Source: Bacillota bacterium (GTDB lineage: Bacteria; Bacillota; Clostridia; Lachnospirales; Lachnospiraceae). From it: a DNA stretch of 55,345 nucleotides. This document shows positions 23,683 through 32,480 of the stretch, piece by piece. The DNA is taken from contig JAEYPP010000075.1 of NCBI GenBank assembly GCA_023410575.1, positions 1-55,345 of the forward strand. The letters run 5' to 3'. The notes beneath the pieces were generated by a model. It did no database searches. It saw only the letters and a list, made by a program, of their open reading frames with translations, and was not told the origin of the DNA. Numbering within the stretch: the first letter of the stretch is position 1; every line of letters starts with the position of its first letter. The position numbers were made by a program, and so were the translations under genes.

Positions 23683-26126
23683 AATATCCGAATGGTGGTA
23701 AAAGTTTTTTTTATATAAAGGATCAAATGGCTATTATTGTAGATCATGGCATCTGTGATTACAATCCACAGGAATCGGTGTTTCCGTATTCGTTAATTAC
23801 GGATAAGCAGAATGAGTATATGCACCGATATGAAAAAGTATTTCGTTTCCTAGCAGAGGATGAGGATACTATTCCAAAGGTAATACAGGAGGCGTTTAGT
23901 AAACAGGATGTGGATTTTTCTATACGGGTGGCAAATCGTGAGGAAAACGCAGATGCATCTCCATTGGAGTTTTTGTTTGAAAAAAACTTTACCAACGTTT
24001 ACGGTATGAATGCGCTGAAATACCTTTGGAAAGAATATGGAATTGTTGATTATTTAGGTCATAATTATTTTCTAGATTACTATGTACGAGTGGGCAATGG
24101 TGGTATTGCAGTAGAAGAGAATGGTGTGTTATATCATCATCCACAAATAATTGGAGTGGAGCGATATAGAAAGCAGCTACAGAAGCAGAATGCATGTGCA
24201 CAGTGGGGGATTAAGCTGTATCGTTTTTCTACAGAAGATTGTCAGTTTGAAAATCGTATTGAGGACGATATTCGCACCTACTTTGGTGAGGAAGTAAGTT
24301 CATTTGAGGAGAATGGTTTACTTATCGACAGACCAGTAGAACTTTACGAACATCAAGTTGCTACACTCACAGATATCGAACAAAAAAGAACAGAGGGCAT
24401 GAATACTTTTCTAATTGTATTTCCCACAGCTAGTGGAAAGTCAAAAATCGTGGAAGAGGATATGAAAATATATGCATCTGGTAAGAATGATTTTAAAGCA
24501 TTAGTACTGGCTCCTAATACAAATATAGTGAAGGATTGGTATCGTCGAATTGATGATTCATTAGTTGAGCTTGTAGATAAAATAGAAGTTCATACTTTTG
24601 CGTATATGGTAAGAAATTATAGTAAAATCTCACCAACGGAATATTCATATATAGTAATTGATGAGGCACATCATGCAGTTGCACCTATGTTGAAGCGGGT
24701 GATTCAGTATTTTACACCCCAGTTTATGGTAGGATTAACTGCTACGGATCAGCGACCAGATAAGAAAAAGTTGGAAACGATATTTGGTAGTTATAAAACA
24801 GGGTTGTCACTGAAACAAGCTATGGAAGAAGGCATTGTAGCTCAGGCAAATGTGTATCGTATTGAAACTAACATAGATTTGAGTCATGTACGATTTAATG
24901 GTAAGGATTATATCAATGCTGATTTAGAGAAAAGTATTCGTGTCACATCTAGAAATAAGTTAATCGTCAATGTTTTGCAAGAATTTTTTAGTGAAGGTGA
25001 TATAGCAGAACGACAAGGAATTATTTTCTGCGTTAATACGAAGCATACAGTGGAAATGGAAAAGCTATTAAATGCAACTGGCATAAGTGCAAAATCTTAT
25101 ACTGGACAGTCAAAGAATGCTGATAAAATCATGAATGATTTTAAAGAAAAGAAAATCCGTTTCCTGTGTACATGCAATATGATTTCTGAGGGTTGGGACT
25201 ATCCGGAGCTTGGGATTCTAGTTATGGCTCGTCCAACTTTATCAAAGGTACTTTATCTTCAACAGATTGGCAGAGGTTTGCGTAAGACCGATAGGAAGAA
25301 AAATGTCTTTATCATTGATGTAGTTGATGAATATGGAGCAATGGTACGTCCTTGCTCAATGCATAGTATTTTTCAGAATATGATGTACGTACCATTTGGT
25401 AATATTACTAAAACTTATTCAGTTGGAGATTTGATTGAAATTGATGGTTTTTGTGAGCGTGTGGAACGTATCATGGAAATTGATGTTACCAGTTTTGAGG
25501 ATAAATACGGTGATTACTTAAGTCAGGAGCAGTTGGCACGAGAATACTATGTCAGTACCGGAACTATCACAAACTGGATTAAAACAGGTAAAATTAAACC
25601 TTCAGTTTCTTATCCATTTGGTAGTAAACAGATTTATTTGTTTAGTCCAGAAGATGTGATAAGAATAAGGAACAATTTAGGCATATCAAAGCATACGGAG
25701 GAAACAATTAAGCAGGATTTTTTTGATTTCTTAGAGGAGCGAGATTATTCCTTGTCTTACAAGATGCCCTTTTTACTTTCATTCTTAAAGAACATGAATT
25801 CCATTGGTGACGCCAATATTGATGATGTGCTGAATGACTATATTGCTTTCTATGAAAACAGAATTCAACGAGGTTTACCAGTGGACAGACCATCCTGTCC
25901 ATACAATTCAGTAACCTTGAAGGATAGGAAAATGATAAAAGCCAACATGCTGACAAATCCTTTTGAAAAGTTTGAACGAAAACGATTCCTTTATCATTCT
26001 AAGGATTTAAATGTGATTTCTATCAATCATGCATTGTTATCGAGAATGGAAGAGACGGATATTTTGAAAGTGAAGAAGCAGATGGAAGAGGATATTCGGA
26101 ATTATTATAGAGATATGGGGGTGTAA
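23649..26126 (+). CDS. Nuclease-SF2 helicase-HTH fusion protein
   Basis: 825 residues in three parts. Residues about 140-195 look like a Vsr/DUF559-type PD-(D/E)XK nuclease (FLDYYV, IAVEENGVLYHHP, GIKLYRFS). An SF2 helicase follows: Walker A FPTASGKSK near 257, DEAH in VIDEAHHAV near 337, GLTAT near 361, SEGWDYPELG near 512 and QQIGRGLRKT near 537. After it is a MerR-like HTH (LAREYYVSTGTITNWIKTGK, then SPEDVIRIR). The architecture fits an anti-phage or restriction-like effector. Its start lies inside the methyltransferase gene (34-bp overlap). Confidence 0.8.
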   Translation: MVKSLTAKEIIEYPNGGKSFFYIKDQMAIIVDHGICDYNPQESVFPYSLITDKQNEYMHRYEKVFRFLAEDEDTIPKVIQEAFSKQDVDFSIRVANREENADASPLEFLFEKNFTNVYGMNALKYLWKEYGIVDYLGHNYFLDYYVRVGNGGIAVEENGVLYHHPQIIGVERYRKQLQKQNACAQWGIKLYRFSTEDCQFENRIEDDIRTYFGEEVSSFEENGLLIDRPVELYEHQVATLTDIEQKRTEGMNTFLIVFPTASGKSKIVEEDMKIYASGKNDFKALVLAPNTNIVKDWYRRIDDSLVELVDKIEVHTFAYMVRNYSKISPTEYSYIVIDEAHHAVAPMLKRVIQYFTPQFMVGLTATDQRPDKKKLETIFGSYKTGLSLKQAMEEGIVAQANVYRIETNIDLSHVRFNGKDYINADLEKSIRVTSRNKLIVNVLQEFFSEGDIAERQGIIFCVNTKHTVEMEKLLNATGISAKSYTGQSKNADKIMNDFKEKKIRFLCTCNMISEGWDYPELGILVMARPTLSKVLYLQQIGRGLRKTDRKKNVFIIDVVDEYGAMVRPCSMHSIFQNMMYVPFGNITKTYSVGDLIEIDGFCERVERIMEIDVTSFEDKYGDYLSQEQLAREYYVSTGTITNWIKTGKIKPSVSYPFGSKQIYLFSPEDVIRIRNNLGISKHTEETIKQDFFDFLEERDYSLSYKMPFLLSFLKNMNSIGDANIDDVLNDYIAFYENRIQRGLPVDRPSCPYNSVTLKDRKMIKANMLTNPFEKFERKRFLYHSKDLNVISINHALLSRMEETDILKVKKQMEEDIRNYYRDMGV

Positions 26127-26294
26127 GATTGTATAAGGTGGGGTACAACTAAGAATCTTTGACTATAATTTCATAGTACTAATTCGCATTGTTGTTTTTA
26201 ATGAAAATGGATTGGAATAGAAGTCGGTACTTAATCAGTACTTATAAGCTATAAGGATACTAGTAATAGTAGCAGAAATCAGGAGAGAAATGAA

Positions 26295-26987
26295 ATGTTA
26301 GAGATACTAAAAACGAAAAAAGCGATCTTCTTTGATGTAGGATATACGCTTGACTATCCAGCTTCGGGTGATTGGATGTTAACAAAAAAGTTTTACGAAC
26401 TAGCAGGGGAGGAATATAGTAAACACAGTGAAACAGAGATACAAAATGCGAGGAATAAAAGCATGGAGTATCTCCTAAAAAATCATCTTCTAATGACACT
26501 AGAGGAGGAATATAATCAGTTTGCGTATTTTTATACGCAGATATCACAATATCTTAACCTTAGCCTCACAGAATCTGAGATAGAAGAAATCGCTCATGAT
26601 CGTACGTACAATATGAATAATTATGTGGCCTATCCATATGTTTCAATGGTACTGGATACACTTAGTAAAACACATAAGTTAGGTATTATTTCAGATACTT
26701 GGCCAAGTATAGAACAACAGCTTCAATCCCTGGGCATACGGAACTATTTTTCAACAACTACGTATAGCTGTTTTGTTGGGACGTTCAAACCTGATCCTCG
26801 TATGTACATAGATGCTCTTAAAAAAATAGGAATCCCTGCTGAGGATACGGTGTTTATCGATGACATTCCACAAAATCTAGAAGGCGCCGCTGCATTAGGT
26901 ATAACACCTATATTGATAGCTGCAAATCCTACTTCTGACATTGATGTACCTTATCTTAAAATTCATTCTCTTAGTGAACTGTTATAG
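26295..26987 (+). CDS. HAD-superfamily hydrolase
   Basis: A 230-residue HAD subfamily IA phosphatase-like protein. Motif I is IFFDVGYTLDYP with nucleophile Asp14; the second Asp of the usual DxD is Gly, as in many FDVGxT members, so dephosphorylation is less certain. Motif III is in GTFKPDPRMY and motif IV is FIDDIPQNLEGAAALG. A helical cap lies between. The substrate is unknown. AGGAGAGAA precedes the ATG. It is separate from the upstream helicase by about 170 bases. Confidence 0.85.
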   Translation: MLEILKTKKAIFFDVGYTLDYPASGDWMLTKKFYELAGEEYSKHSETEIQNARNKSMEYLLKNHLLMTLEEEYNQFAYFYTQISQYLNLSLTESEIEEIAHDRTYNMNNYVAYPYVSMVLDTLSKTHKLGIISDTWPSIEQQLQSLGIRNYFSTTTYSCFVGTFKPDPRMYIDALKKIGIPAEDTVFIDDIPQNLEGAAALGITPILIAANPTSDIDVPYLKIHSLSELL

Positions 26988-27167
26988 GATTTTATTGTTC
27001 CTAGATTGATTTTTAGGGAAACGAGTGCTTAAAAAACTATAAGTTTTGTAGTGTGCTACGTAAGACTTGCAAAGTCCAGTAAGATAGAAAGCCTGATTGA
27101 AGAAGTGGAAAGAAACTTAATTAGCAAAAATCAACGGAAGAAATAGGGTGGAATATTAGGAGAAATA

Positions 27168-27176
27168 TGATATAAT
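27168..27176 (+). promoter_or_regulatory. Extended -10 promoter of the ferritin gene
   Basis: TGATATAAT is a TGn-TATAAT extended -10 element; no good -35 box is seen, as is common for this type. An inverted repeat TACATAC-6-GTATGTA (27184-27103 side arms at 27184-27190 and 27197-27203) lies at the transcript start and could be an operator or 5' hairpin. Confidence 0.55.
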
Positions 27177-27236
27177 ATTGGAATACATACAGTTTCGTAT
27201 GTAGCTTAAGAAAAGGTGTAAACAAGGAGGATAATG

Positions 27237-27749
27237 ATGCTAAATAAAGAGGTAGCTAGATTATTAAATGAACAAATCAATAAGGAGTTTTATTCTGCAT
27301 ATCTTTATATGGATATCGCCAATTATTATGCGGAACAAAGCTTGAGCGGCTATGAAAATTGGTTTGATGTACAGGTGAAGGAAGAAAGAGATCACGCACT
27401 TTTATTTAGACAATATTTACTGAATAATGGAGAAAGTATCGAATTGTTACCTATTGAGGCTCCTACAAAAAAATATAGTAATTTCCGTGAACCATTGGTG
27501 GCTGCCTTAGAACATGAACAGTTTGTAACTGCTTCAATCAATGCAATTTATGATGAAGCCTACAAGTGTAAGGACTTTCGTACCATGCAGTTTCTGGATT
27601 GGTTTATTAAGGAACAAGGTGAAGAAGAAAAGAATGCGGATGATAATATTAAGAAGTTTGACTTGTTTGCATCAGAAGCCAAAGGCTTATATATGCTAGA
27701 TAGTGAGATGAAAGCACGTGTTTATACAGCTCCTTCTTTGGTAATCTAA
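27237..27749 (+). CDS. ftnA: Ferritin (non-heme, FtnA type)
   Basis: A four-helix-bundle iron-storage protein of 171 residues that would assemble as a 24-mer in the cytoplasm. Ferroxidase ligands are visible at the standard FtnA positions: Glu17 (NKEFYSAY), Glu50 and His53 (VKEERDHALLF), with further acidic residues in LEHEQFVTASINAIYDEA and IKEQGEEEKNADD. AAGGAGG is 6 bases before ATG 27237; ATG 27234 is 3 bases before and less favoured. It has its own promoter and terminator. Confidence 0.95.
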   Translation: MLNKEVARLLNEQINKEFYSAYLYMDIANYYAEQSLSGYENWFDVQVKEERDHALLFRQYLLNNGESIELLPIEAPTKKYSNFREPLVAALEHEQFVTASINAIYDEAYKCKDFRTMQFLDWFIKEQGEEEKNADDNIKKFDLFASEAKGLYMLDSEMKARVYTAPSLVI

Positions 27750-27785
27750 TCTTACGAGGAACGATAAAAGCTGTTTAGTTATCGA

Positions 27786-27835
27786 ATAAAAATAGAACGT
27801 TTACATTAACTCAGATGAAAACGTTCTATTTTTAT
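27786..27835 (+). terminator. Rho-independent terminator after ferritin
   Basis: A perfect 17-bp stem (27786-27802 with 27819-27835) and a 16-base loop, AT-rich with a T run in the 3' arm. Confidence 0.85.
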
Positions 27836-27855
27836 ATGTAGATTAAATATAAATT

Positions 27856-27936
27856 ATGACACGTGGTGTTGAAGGTCTCTATATTTATGCATGTGATGAT
27901 GAGTTACGCGAGGCGCTTTTAAAGGCTTCAAAATAG
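27856..27936 (+). pseudogene. Relic of a DUF2075 helicase C terminus
   Basis: The 26-codon frame reads MTRGVEGLYIYACDDELREA and ends LLKASK-stop. The intact DUF2075 protein has LMTRGMKGCYVYCVDEKLAR followed by YLQESLKK at its end (21235-21310). The match covers the final arginine-containing helicase motif. There is an upstream in-frame stop and no ribosome binding site, so it is the 3' stub of a second nuclease-helicase gene. Confidence 0.75.
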
Positions 27937-28027
27937 AAAAAGACAGTTTATGCAATGCCGATGAATTATGATAACATATTTACTAGAGAATTGTATGGAT
28001 ATTCAAAGAGACAAAAAGGGGGAGTAA

Positions 28028-28921
28028 ATGGCATTCACATTAAGAATTCAACAAAAGGTTTTGTTTCGGAAGAAAGAGATTGATATAAAGCAAATCATTG
28101 GACAGTTAAAGTTCCAATTTGGGAGTGATAATGATTTTTACATATTAGAAGACAGAAAGATCAATCAGAATACATGTATTATATATAATCCAAAGAGAAT
28201 AGGAAGAGGAATCTATTGTGATATCCAAAAGGTAAAGGAAGGAGAAGTTACAATCAGGTATAATATTCCTTCAACTCCAAGCGAAATCAATGATTTCTTG
28301 CTCTTGGTAAATGAAATACAAAATCAATTTGGTAAAGTTAAAATGTATTGTGAAGAAGAGGCAAGAGAGTATACATATCAACAATTGGTAGAGGCGAAAG
28401 AGCGCATGGTTCAGTTTAGTATAGAATCACTTAACAGCTTCTGTAGTAAGGATTATGAAAACTATATATTAACTCTGGCATTATGGCCAATATATTTGCC
28501 GAATGATGAGGTTTCGACATTTAAAACAACTACAGATTTACTTCATTTTGAACAGTTACTTCATGAAAAGCAGAATATCGATGTGTATTATGCAAAACCA
28601 TCTCTTATGAAAAATAAATCCGATGGAAAAATTATAGCTTTCTATACGTTAACTGAAGAGTGCGAAAGTATCTTCCCTGGAAAAGCGGATGCTTTTATCA
28701 ATATAGATCTTAATGGTATTAAGATTGATAAAGGATTGATTCGATTTTATATCTTTTCTGAAAAACGTGTGAGAGATGAATTTTGTCCATATGACAAATT
28801 TATTGAGTATATCAAAAAACAGGGGGAAATGGAATATGACAAGGAACACTTCATTGTGCCATCTATGTCAAAAGAACAAATAGAAGATATGATAAAGTCT
28901 ATCGGTAGTTGCAATGATTGA
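28028..28921 (+). CDS. Uncharacterised protein (possibly DUF4299-like)
   Basis: A 297-residue soluble protein without signal peptide. It begins MAFTLRIQQKVLFRKKEIDI and has mixed alpha/beta character with few cysteines. Its length and start resemble DUF4299 proteins of Bacillota, but I cannot confirm this. It is 58 bases ahead of the 28980 gene on the same strand and probably co-transcribed with it. AAAGGGGGAGTAA precedes the ATG. No function is proposed. Confidence 0.5.
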   Translation: MAFTLRIQQKVLFRKKEIDIKQIIGQLKFQFGSDNDFYILEDRKINQNTCIIYNPKRIGRGIYCDIQKVKEGEVTIRYNIPSTPSEINDFLLLVNEIQNQFGKVKMYCEEEAREYTYQQLVEAKERMVQFSIESLNSFCSKDYENYILTLALWPIYLPNDEVSTFKTTTDLLHFEQLLHEKQNIDVYYAKPSLMKNKSDGKIIAFYTLTEECESIFPGKADAFINIDLNGIKIDKGLIRFYIFSEKRVRDEFCPYDKFIEYIKKQGEMEYDKEHFIVPSMSKEQIEDMIKSIGSCND

Positions 28922-28979
28922 TGAGCTATTTACATCGTAAAGTAATTGAAATTGAAGATATCGATTAGGAGGATACAAC

Positions 28980-30491
28980 ATGGTGAAACAATCAATTTAC
29001 GAATTAATATCAGAGAATATTCAGGAAGGAGTCTTAAATAAGGAGTTTTGTTTACCAAAAGAAGATTTCAATGGTGTGCCTTTTGCTGATGGCGCAATGG
29101 ATGGAATTTGTGTCTATCATATGGGAGCATCAGACCTTAATGAGGAAGAGATGATGTTAATTGGGAATGCCATTCGTTTCGCTTCTAATGGAGAGACTAA
29201 GAGTGCTGATCTAGCGTTTAAAGACTTATATAAGAAACACAGAGTGATTGGAATCATTGATGAAATTCAAAGATATGTGATTGACCATACCAGTGAATTA
29301 AATGCAGGGAATCTGTATTCGTATGCGGTTTATTTAATTCTTAACTCATCGGATGTAGAGAGTGTTAAGGTAGGTATGGTTTTATTGGAGTTATTTAAAG
29401 TAGATGATAGGTTAAAAGAAATAATACGAACACTGTCATTGTCAGATGAATTTACAGTCTTTGGTGCTTTTCTTATGAGGAGCTGGGAGAATGGGCAGAT
29501 GGAAATTCTAAATGCCGCAAAGAGTGTTTCAGGATGGGGGAGAATACATACAGTTGAATTGCTTCAGCCAGAAACCGAGGAAATCAAGCAATGGCTATTA
29601 AAAGAAGGGGTAAACAATAGTGTTCTGCCAGCATATTCAGGTCTTGAATGTTATACAAAAACCGACGTAGAGCAGTTACTTAATCAAGAGGAAATTAGCT
29701 ATGAGGAAATCCACGCGATATTAGCAATTATTGATGCGATGTTTGACGAAGGGCCTGTACCTGGTATTTCGACATTAGAAGAACCAATAGAGATACTAAT
29801 TCAGGTTTTAAAGCATGCAAAGAAGTTGATACCATTACAGATTGAGGATTACGAAGTGATTCATAATATTTCGAAGTGGCAAGAGGACAACGGTGAGGAA
29901 GAAAATTCAGCAATGAATGAGCTGATTAACGCGATTTTTTCTCATGATTCTTGTAGAGAATGTGTAAAAGAAAATATTAAATCTGGAAGAACGATAGATT
30001 TAGCAATAAAATTAGGAATTTCATATGAAGAAGAGTTATTTAACGCAATGAAAGATGATTTTGATCATACATATCAAGCGTGCCATTATCTTATGGACAA
30101 CCCATTTTACGCAAATCGTGTTGTTCAACTTTTCAGAGAAAATACACCATTAGAAATGATGAAGACTGGCCCAGGAAAAGAAATGGGATTAGGCAAAGGT
30201 TTTATTCATGTCAATAAGCTTGACTTAATCTTAACCGAATTAAGAAATCATGTTGGAGTTGGTGAGGATATTGTAGCAATCGCAATGCAGACACCTTATA
30301 TTAGAAGCAGAAATGGTGCGATTAATGTCATGCAAGATTGGGTAAATGCAAGTAAGAAACCGTTAGTTGACGTTAGCTCCGTTCTTTATGATGTTTTAAT
30401 GCAAATGAAGGATCAGGAAGTAGAGGAACACATCTTAAATAATATCATTGGTCTTCTTGATGGGAAAATTTCATTTAATGATCAAAATTAG
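28980..30491 (+). CDS. Uncharacterised helical-repeat protein
   Basis: A 503-residue cytoplasmic protein, mostly alpha-helical with HEAT-like spacing (LKEIIRTLSLSDEFTVFGAF; GMVLLELFKVDDRL). It starts with SIYELISENIQEGVLNKEF and has FADGAMDGICVYHMG near residue 35. Similar clostridial proteins have been annotated as limonene hydroxylase with no support in the sequence; I do not adopt that name. TTAGGAGGATACAAC precedes the ATG. It probably works with the 28028 product. Confidence 0.55.
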   Translation: MVKQSIYELISENIQEGVLNKEFCLPKEDFNGVPFADGAMDGICVYHMGASDLNEEEMMLIGNAIRFASNGETKSADLAFKDLYKKHRVIGIIDEIQRYVIDHTSELNAGNLYSYAVYLILNSSDVESVKVGMVLLELFKVDDRLKEIIRTLSLSDEFTVFGAFLMRSWENGQMEILNAAKSVSGWGRIHTVELLQPETEEIKQWLLKEGVNNSVLPAYSGLECYTKTDVEQLLNQEEISYEEIHAILAIIDAMFDEGPVPGISTLEEPIEILIQVLKHAKKLIPLQIEDYEVIHNISKWQEDNGEEENSAMNELINAIFSHDSCRECVKENIKSGRTIDLAIKLGISYEEELFNAMKDDFDHTYQACHYLMDNPFYANRVVQLFRENTPLEMMKTGPGKEMGLGKGFIHVNKLDLILTELRNHVGVGEDIVAIAMQTPYIRSRNGAINVMQDWVNASKKPLVDVSSVLYDVLMQMKDQEVEEHILNNIIGLLDGKISFNDQN

Positions 30492-30643
30492 CAGATTGAT
30501 GTAAAAATTGATACTGATTTTTAGAAAAAAGAGGTTATAATTGAACTTTGCTACTTTAAGTTGCGTAAATGCAAAGGTAGGTTGGTGGTACATCTTGAGT
30601 AGATTAGATATAACAGTATCATCAAATTAAGGAGATGATCAAT

Positions 30644-31195
30644 ATGGGATTCGGAGACAAACTTAGACTTATTAGAAAAGAAAGAGGCATTACACAAGAA
30701 GAATTAGCAGATATGCTGGAGGTATCCAGACAAGCGGTTTCAAAATGGGAAGCAGGCAATGGTTATCCGGAAACCGAAAAACTTTTATTAGTTGCAAAGA
30801 AGTTAGAGGTTTCCTTAGATTATCTCATGGATTATGAGGTAGAGAATCATACCGAAAAAAATGAAACTGTTATAGCAAATTATAAGACGAATCATATCAT
30901 TATCAAGAAATTTGATGGAAGTCAAACCGTCAATTGTATCTCTGTTAAATATAGCAAGATTCTTGCTCCAGCAAAAAATGAACCGACATATATTCTTCAA
31001 GGAGTAGATAGTGTAGGTATGTTTGGTCCACATACAGTTAACTTAGGTTGGTATGACGATGAGGCAGCAGTAAAAAAGGAAATGGAAGAGATACTTCAAG
31101 CAATTGAACGTGGTGAAGTTATGTATCAACTTAAATACTATACAGACGTAGAATTCAAGGGGATATTTGGTGTTGTGAAAAGGAAGGTTAAGTGA
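30644..31195 (+). CDS. XRE-family HTH regulator
   Basis: The N-terminal lambda-repressor-like HTH spans about residues 4-60 (LRLIRKERGITQEELADML, then VSRQAVSKWEAGNGYPETEK). The C-terminal 110 residues form an unrecognised mixed domain (YILQGVDSVGMFGPHTVNLG). Such soluble C-terminal domains usually sense ligands or bind partners. ATG 30644 is chosen because AAGGAG lies 9 bases upstream; 30635 is too close. No clear target operator is visible nearby. Confidence 0.85.
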   Translation: MGFGDKLRLIRKERGITQEELADMLEVSRQAVSKWEAGNGYPETEKLLLVAKKLEVSLDYLMDYEVENHTEKNETVIANYKTNHIIIKKFDGSQTVNCISVKYSKILAPAKNEPTYILQGVDSVGMFGPHTVNLGWYDDEAAVKKEMEEILQAIERGEVMYQLKYYTDVEFKGIFGVVKRKVK

Positions 31196-31255
31196 GAAGA
31201 TGTTAGAAACATTATCATGTATTAGATATGGGAGGAGATATCAATACTTCATATA

Positions 31256-31345
31256 ATGATTGTGTTGATGGTGATGTTTATCATGCCACTTATTTGTTTT
31301 ATAATCGAGGAAATTAGAAACAATGCACAAAAAGAGCTTTTTTAA
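31256..31345 (+). CDS. Possible 29-residue membrane peptide
   Basis: ATG 31256 opens MIVLMVMFIMPLICFIIEEI followed by RNNAQKELF-stop: one hydrophobic helix with a charged C-terminal tail. GGGAGGAG lies 17-19 bases upstream, rather far. It could be a small membrane protein, a toxin-like peptide, or the tail of a decayed gene. Confidence 0.3.
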   Translation: MIVLMVMFIMPLICFIIEEIRNNAQKELF

Positions 31346-31473
31346 ATGGCTGGATATGCTATGGCATATAAAGGAATACCAAGAAGTAGACATTGATATC
31401 ATTGTCTTCACAGGGAAAGTATGAAAAGGCCTTTGGGGAAGTAGGGAATGGAAAGGAAGAAAGAAGAAGATTT

Positions 31474-31506
31474 AGGATTGGTTAGTAGATAACCAGTCCT
31501 TTATTT
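31474..31506 (+). terminator. Terminator-like hairpin
   Basis: AGGATTGGTTA (31474-31484) pairs with TAACCAGTCCT (31490-31500) including one G-U pair, loop GTAGA, followed by TTATTT. The rest of 31196-31571 has no other gene apart from the possible small peptide. Confidence 0.65.
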
Positions 31507-31571
31507 GCGCGTAAACATAGAATTCATCTAGTGGGTGAAGTTTCACAAAATATAAAGCACCTGCTGAAAGA

Positions 31572-31994
31572 ATGTTGGAGAAAATAAAAGATGCATATAA
31601 CTTTGAAATGAAAATACGAGATATTTTACCACATCTTAATATTCGTTCAGATTTTGGAAAAGATTTTAATCGATATCTCTTTCAAAATACAGGGATATTA
31701 TTACATCCTACGCCAAAGGATGAATCAGTGAGAGGAGAATATTTTGATGCGGTATTGAATATTAAATATTTCGAGAAAGAGGAAAAATATTATTACTTCG
31801 TAGGAACAGCAGAAAAGAAGCTGCAGCAATCTCTACATAATGCATGTTTGTTACGTGAGGTTATCAGTATAGGAGAAAAAATTAATATGCAAGAATTATT
31901 GAAATTGATGGCAGTGGAGTTTGTACGTAATGGTCAGTATACTGTTTTGCCATTTCCTTTTAAGTATCTTAATGAGATAAAGAAATCTTACTAG
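31572..31994 (+). CDS. Uncharacterised protein
   Basis: 140 residues, not recognised. Charged, soluble, with motifs such as IRSDFGKDFNRYLFQNTGIL and HNACLLREVISIGEKINMQE. The Shine-Dalgarno is weak (GCTGAAAGA), so an N-terminally truncated gene is possible. It precedes the small membrane ORF at 32026. Confidence 0.45.
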   Translation: MLEKIKDAYNFEMKIRDILPHLNIRSDFGKDFNRYLFQNTGILLHPTPKDESVRGEYFDAVLNIKYFEKEEKYYYFVGTAEKKLQQSLHNACLLREVISIGEKINMQELLKLMAVEFVRNGQYTVLPFPFKYLNEIKKSY

Positions 31995-32025
31995 AAGAGA
32001 TGTTTGCTATTTAGATAAGGTGATG

Positions 32026-32142
32026 ATGTTAGTTGGTGTTATATTAGTTTTGATAGTTACCTATTGCACAGTCTCATGCATATTAAGCTACATTTTTTGG
32101 AGATATATTGAACGTTTTTGCTTGTATATAGATAAAATATGA
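32026..32142 (+). CDS. Possible 38-residue small membrane protein
   Basis: ATG 32026 (AAGGTG five bases upstream) opens MLVGVILVLIVTYCTVSCIL then SYIFWRYIERFCLYIDKI-stop: a single membrane helix and an aromatic/basic tail. Its stop overlaps the start of an extended -10 sequence. Its ribosome binding site makes it a better candidate than the 31256 peptide. Confidence 0.4.
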   Translation: MLVGVILVLIVTYCTVSCILSYIFWRYIERFCLYIDKI

Positions 32143-32148
32143 TATAAT
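32140..32148 (+). promoter_or_regulatory. Extended -10 promoter
   Basis: TGATATAAT, the same extended -10 as in front of ferritin; TTGCTT at 32118-32123 is a weak -35. It would drive the 32205 frame and the GmrSD-type gene. Confidence 0.5.
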
Positions 32149-32204
32149 AAGAACATGGTGCTCAAAGCAGATTTTACAGATAAAAATAATAGTGGAGTAC
32201 ACAT

Positions 32205-32366
32205 ATGAGTGCTATAAACGAAAGTAGAGGAACTTTGTGTACACTCCAGGTTTGTTTGGATAGTGGAGCGAAAAAGGTACTGTAACCTACTATATCGGCG
32301 ACTGATTTAGGAATGATTCCAGCAGAATGCATGAGAGTTCTTTATAATACTCGACAGGAACAGTAA
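32205..32366 (+). pseudogene. Short reading frame interrupted by an in-frame TAA
   Basis: ATG 32205 opens MSAINESRGTLCTLQVCLDS, runs to TAA 32283-32285, then continues in the same frame as PTISATDLGMIPAECMRVLY and stops at 32364-32366. The two halves look like one 53-codon gene with a nonsense codon; I do not recognise the family. TGGAGT near 32194 and ACTCCA near 32243 form an imperfect inverted repeat over its start. Confidence 0.35.
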
Positions 32367-32480
32367 GTGAGTGATTGTAGGTATTCATATATATCAGTGA
32401 AAATTAACCTAATATACACTAGAATCAGATTGGGAGATTACAAAGAGATTAATGTAAATAAATCGAAAGAGGTGAAAAAA

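Noticed and set aside
23086..26126. Classical restriction-modification pair
   Set aside because: The methyltransferase has no DNA-methylase catalytic motif (NPPY/DPPY), so a standard modification role is not supported.
28980..30491. Limonene hydroxylase
   Set aside because: Name used for similar clostridial proteins, but no heme, flavin or P450 motif is present; it is a helical protein of unknown role.
32367..32480. N-terminal extension of the GmrSD-type protein from GTG 32367
   Set aside because: No family homology in these 38 codons, and a good ribosome binding site (AAAGAGGTG) stands before ATG 32481.
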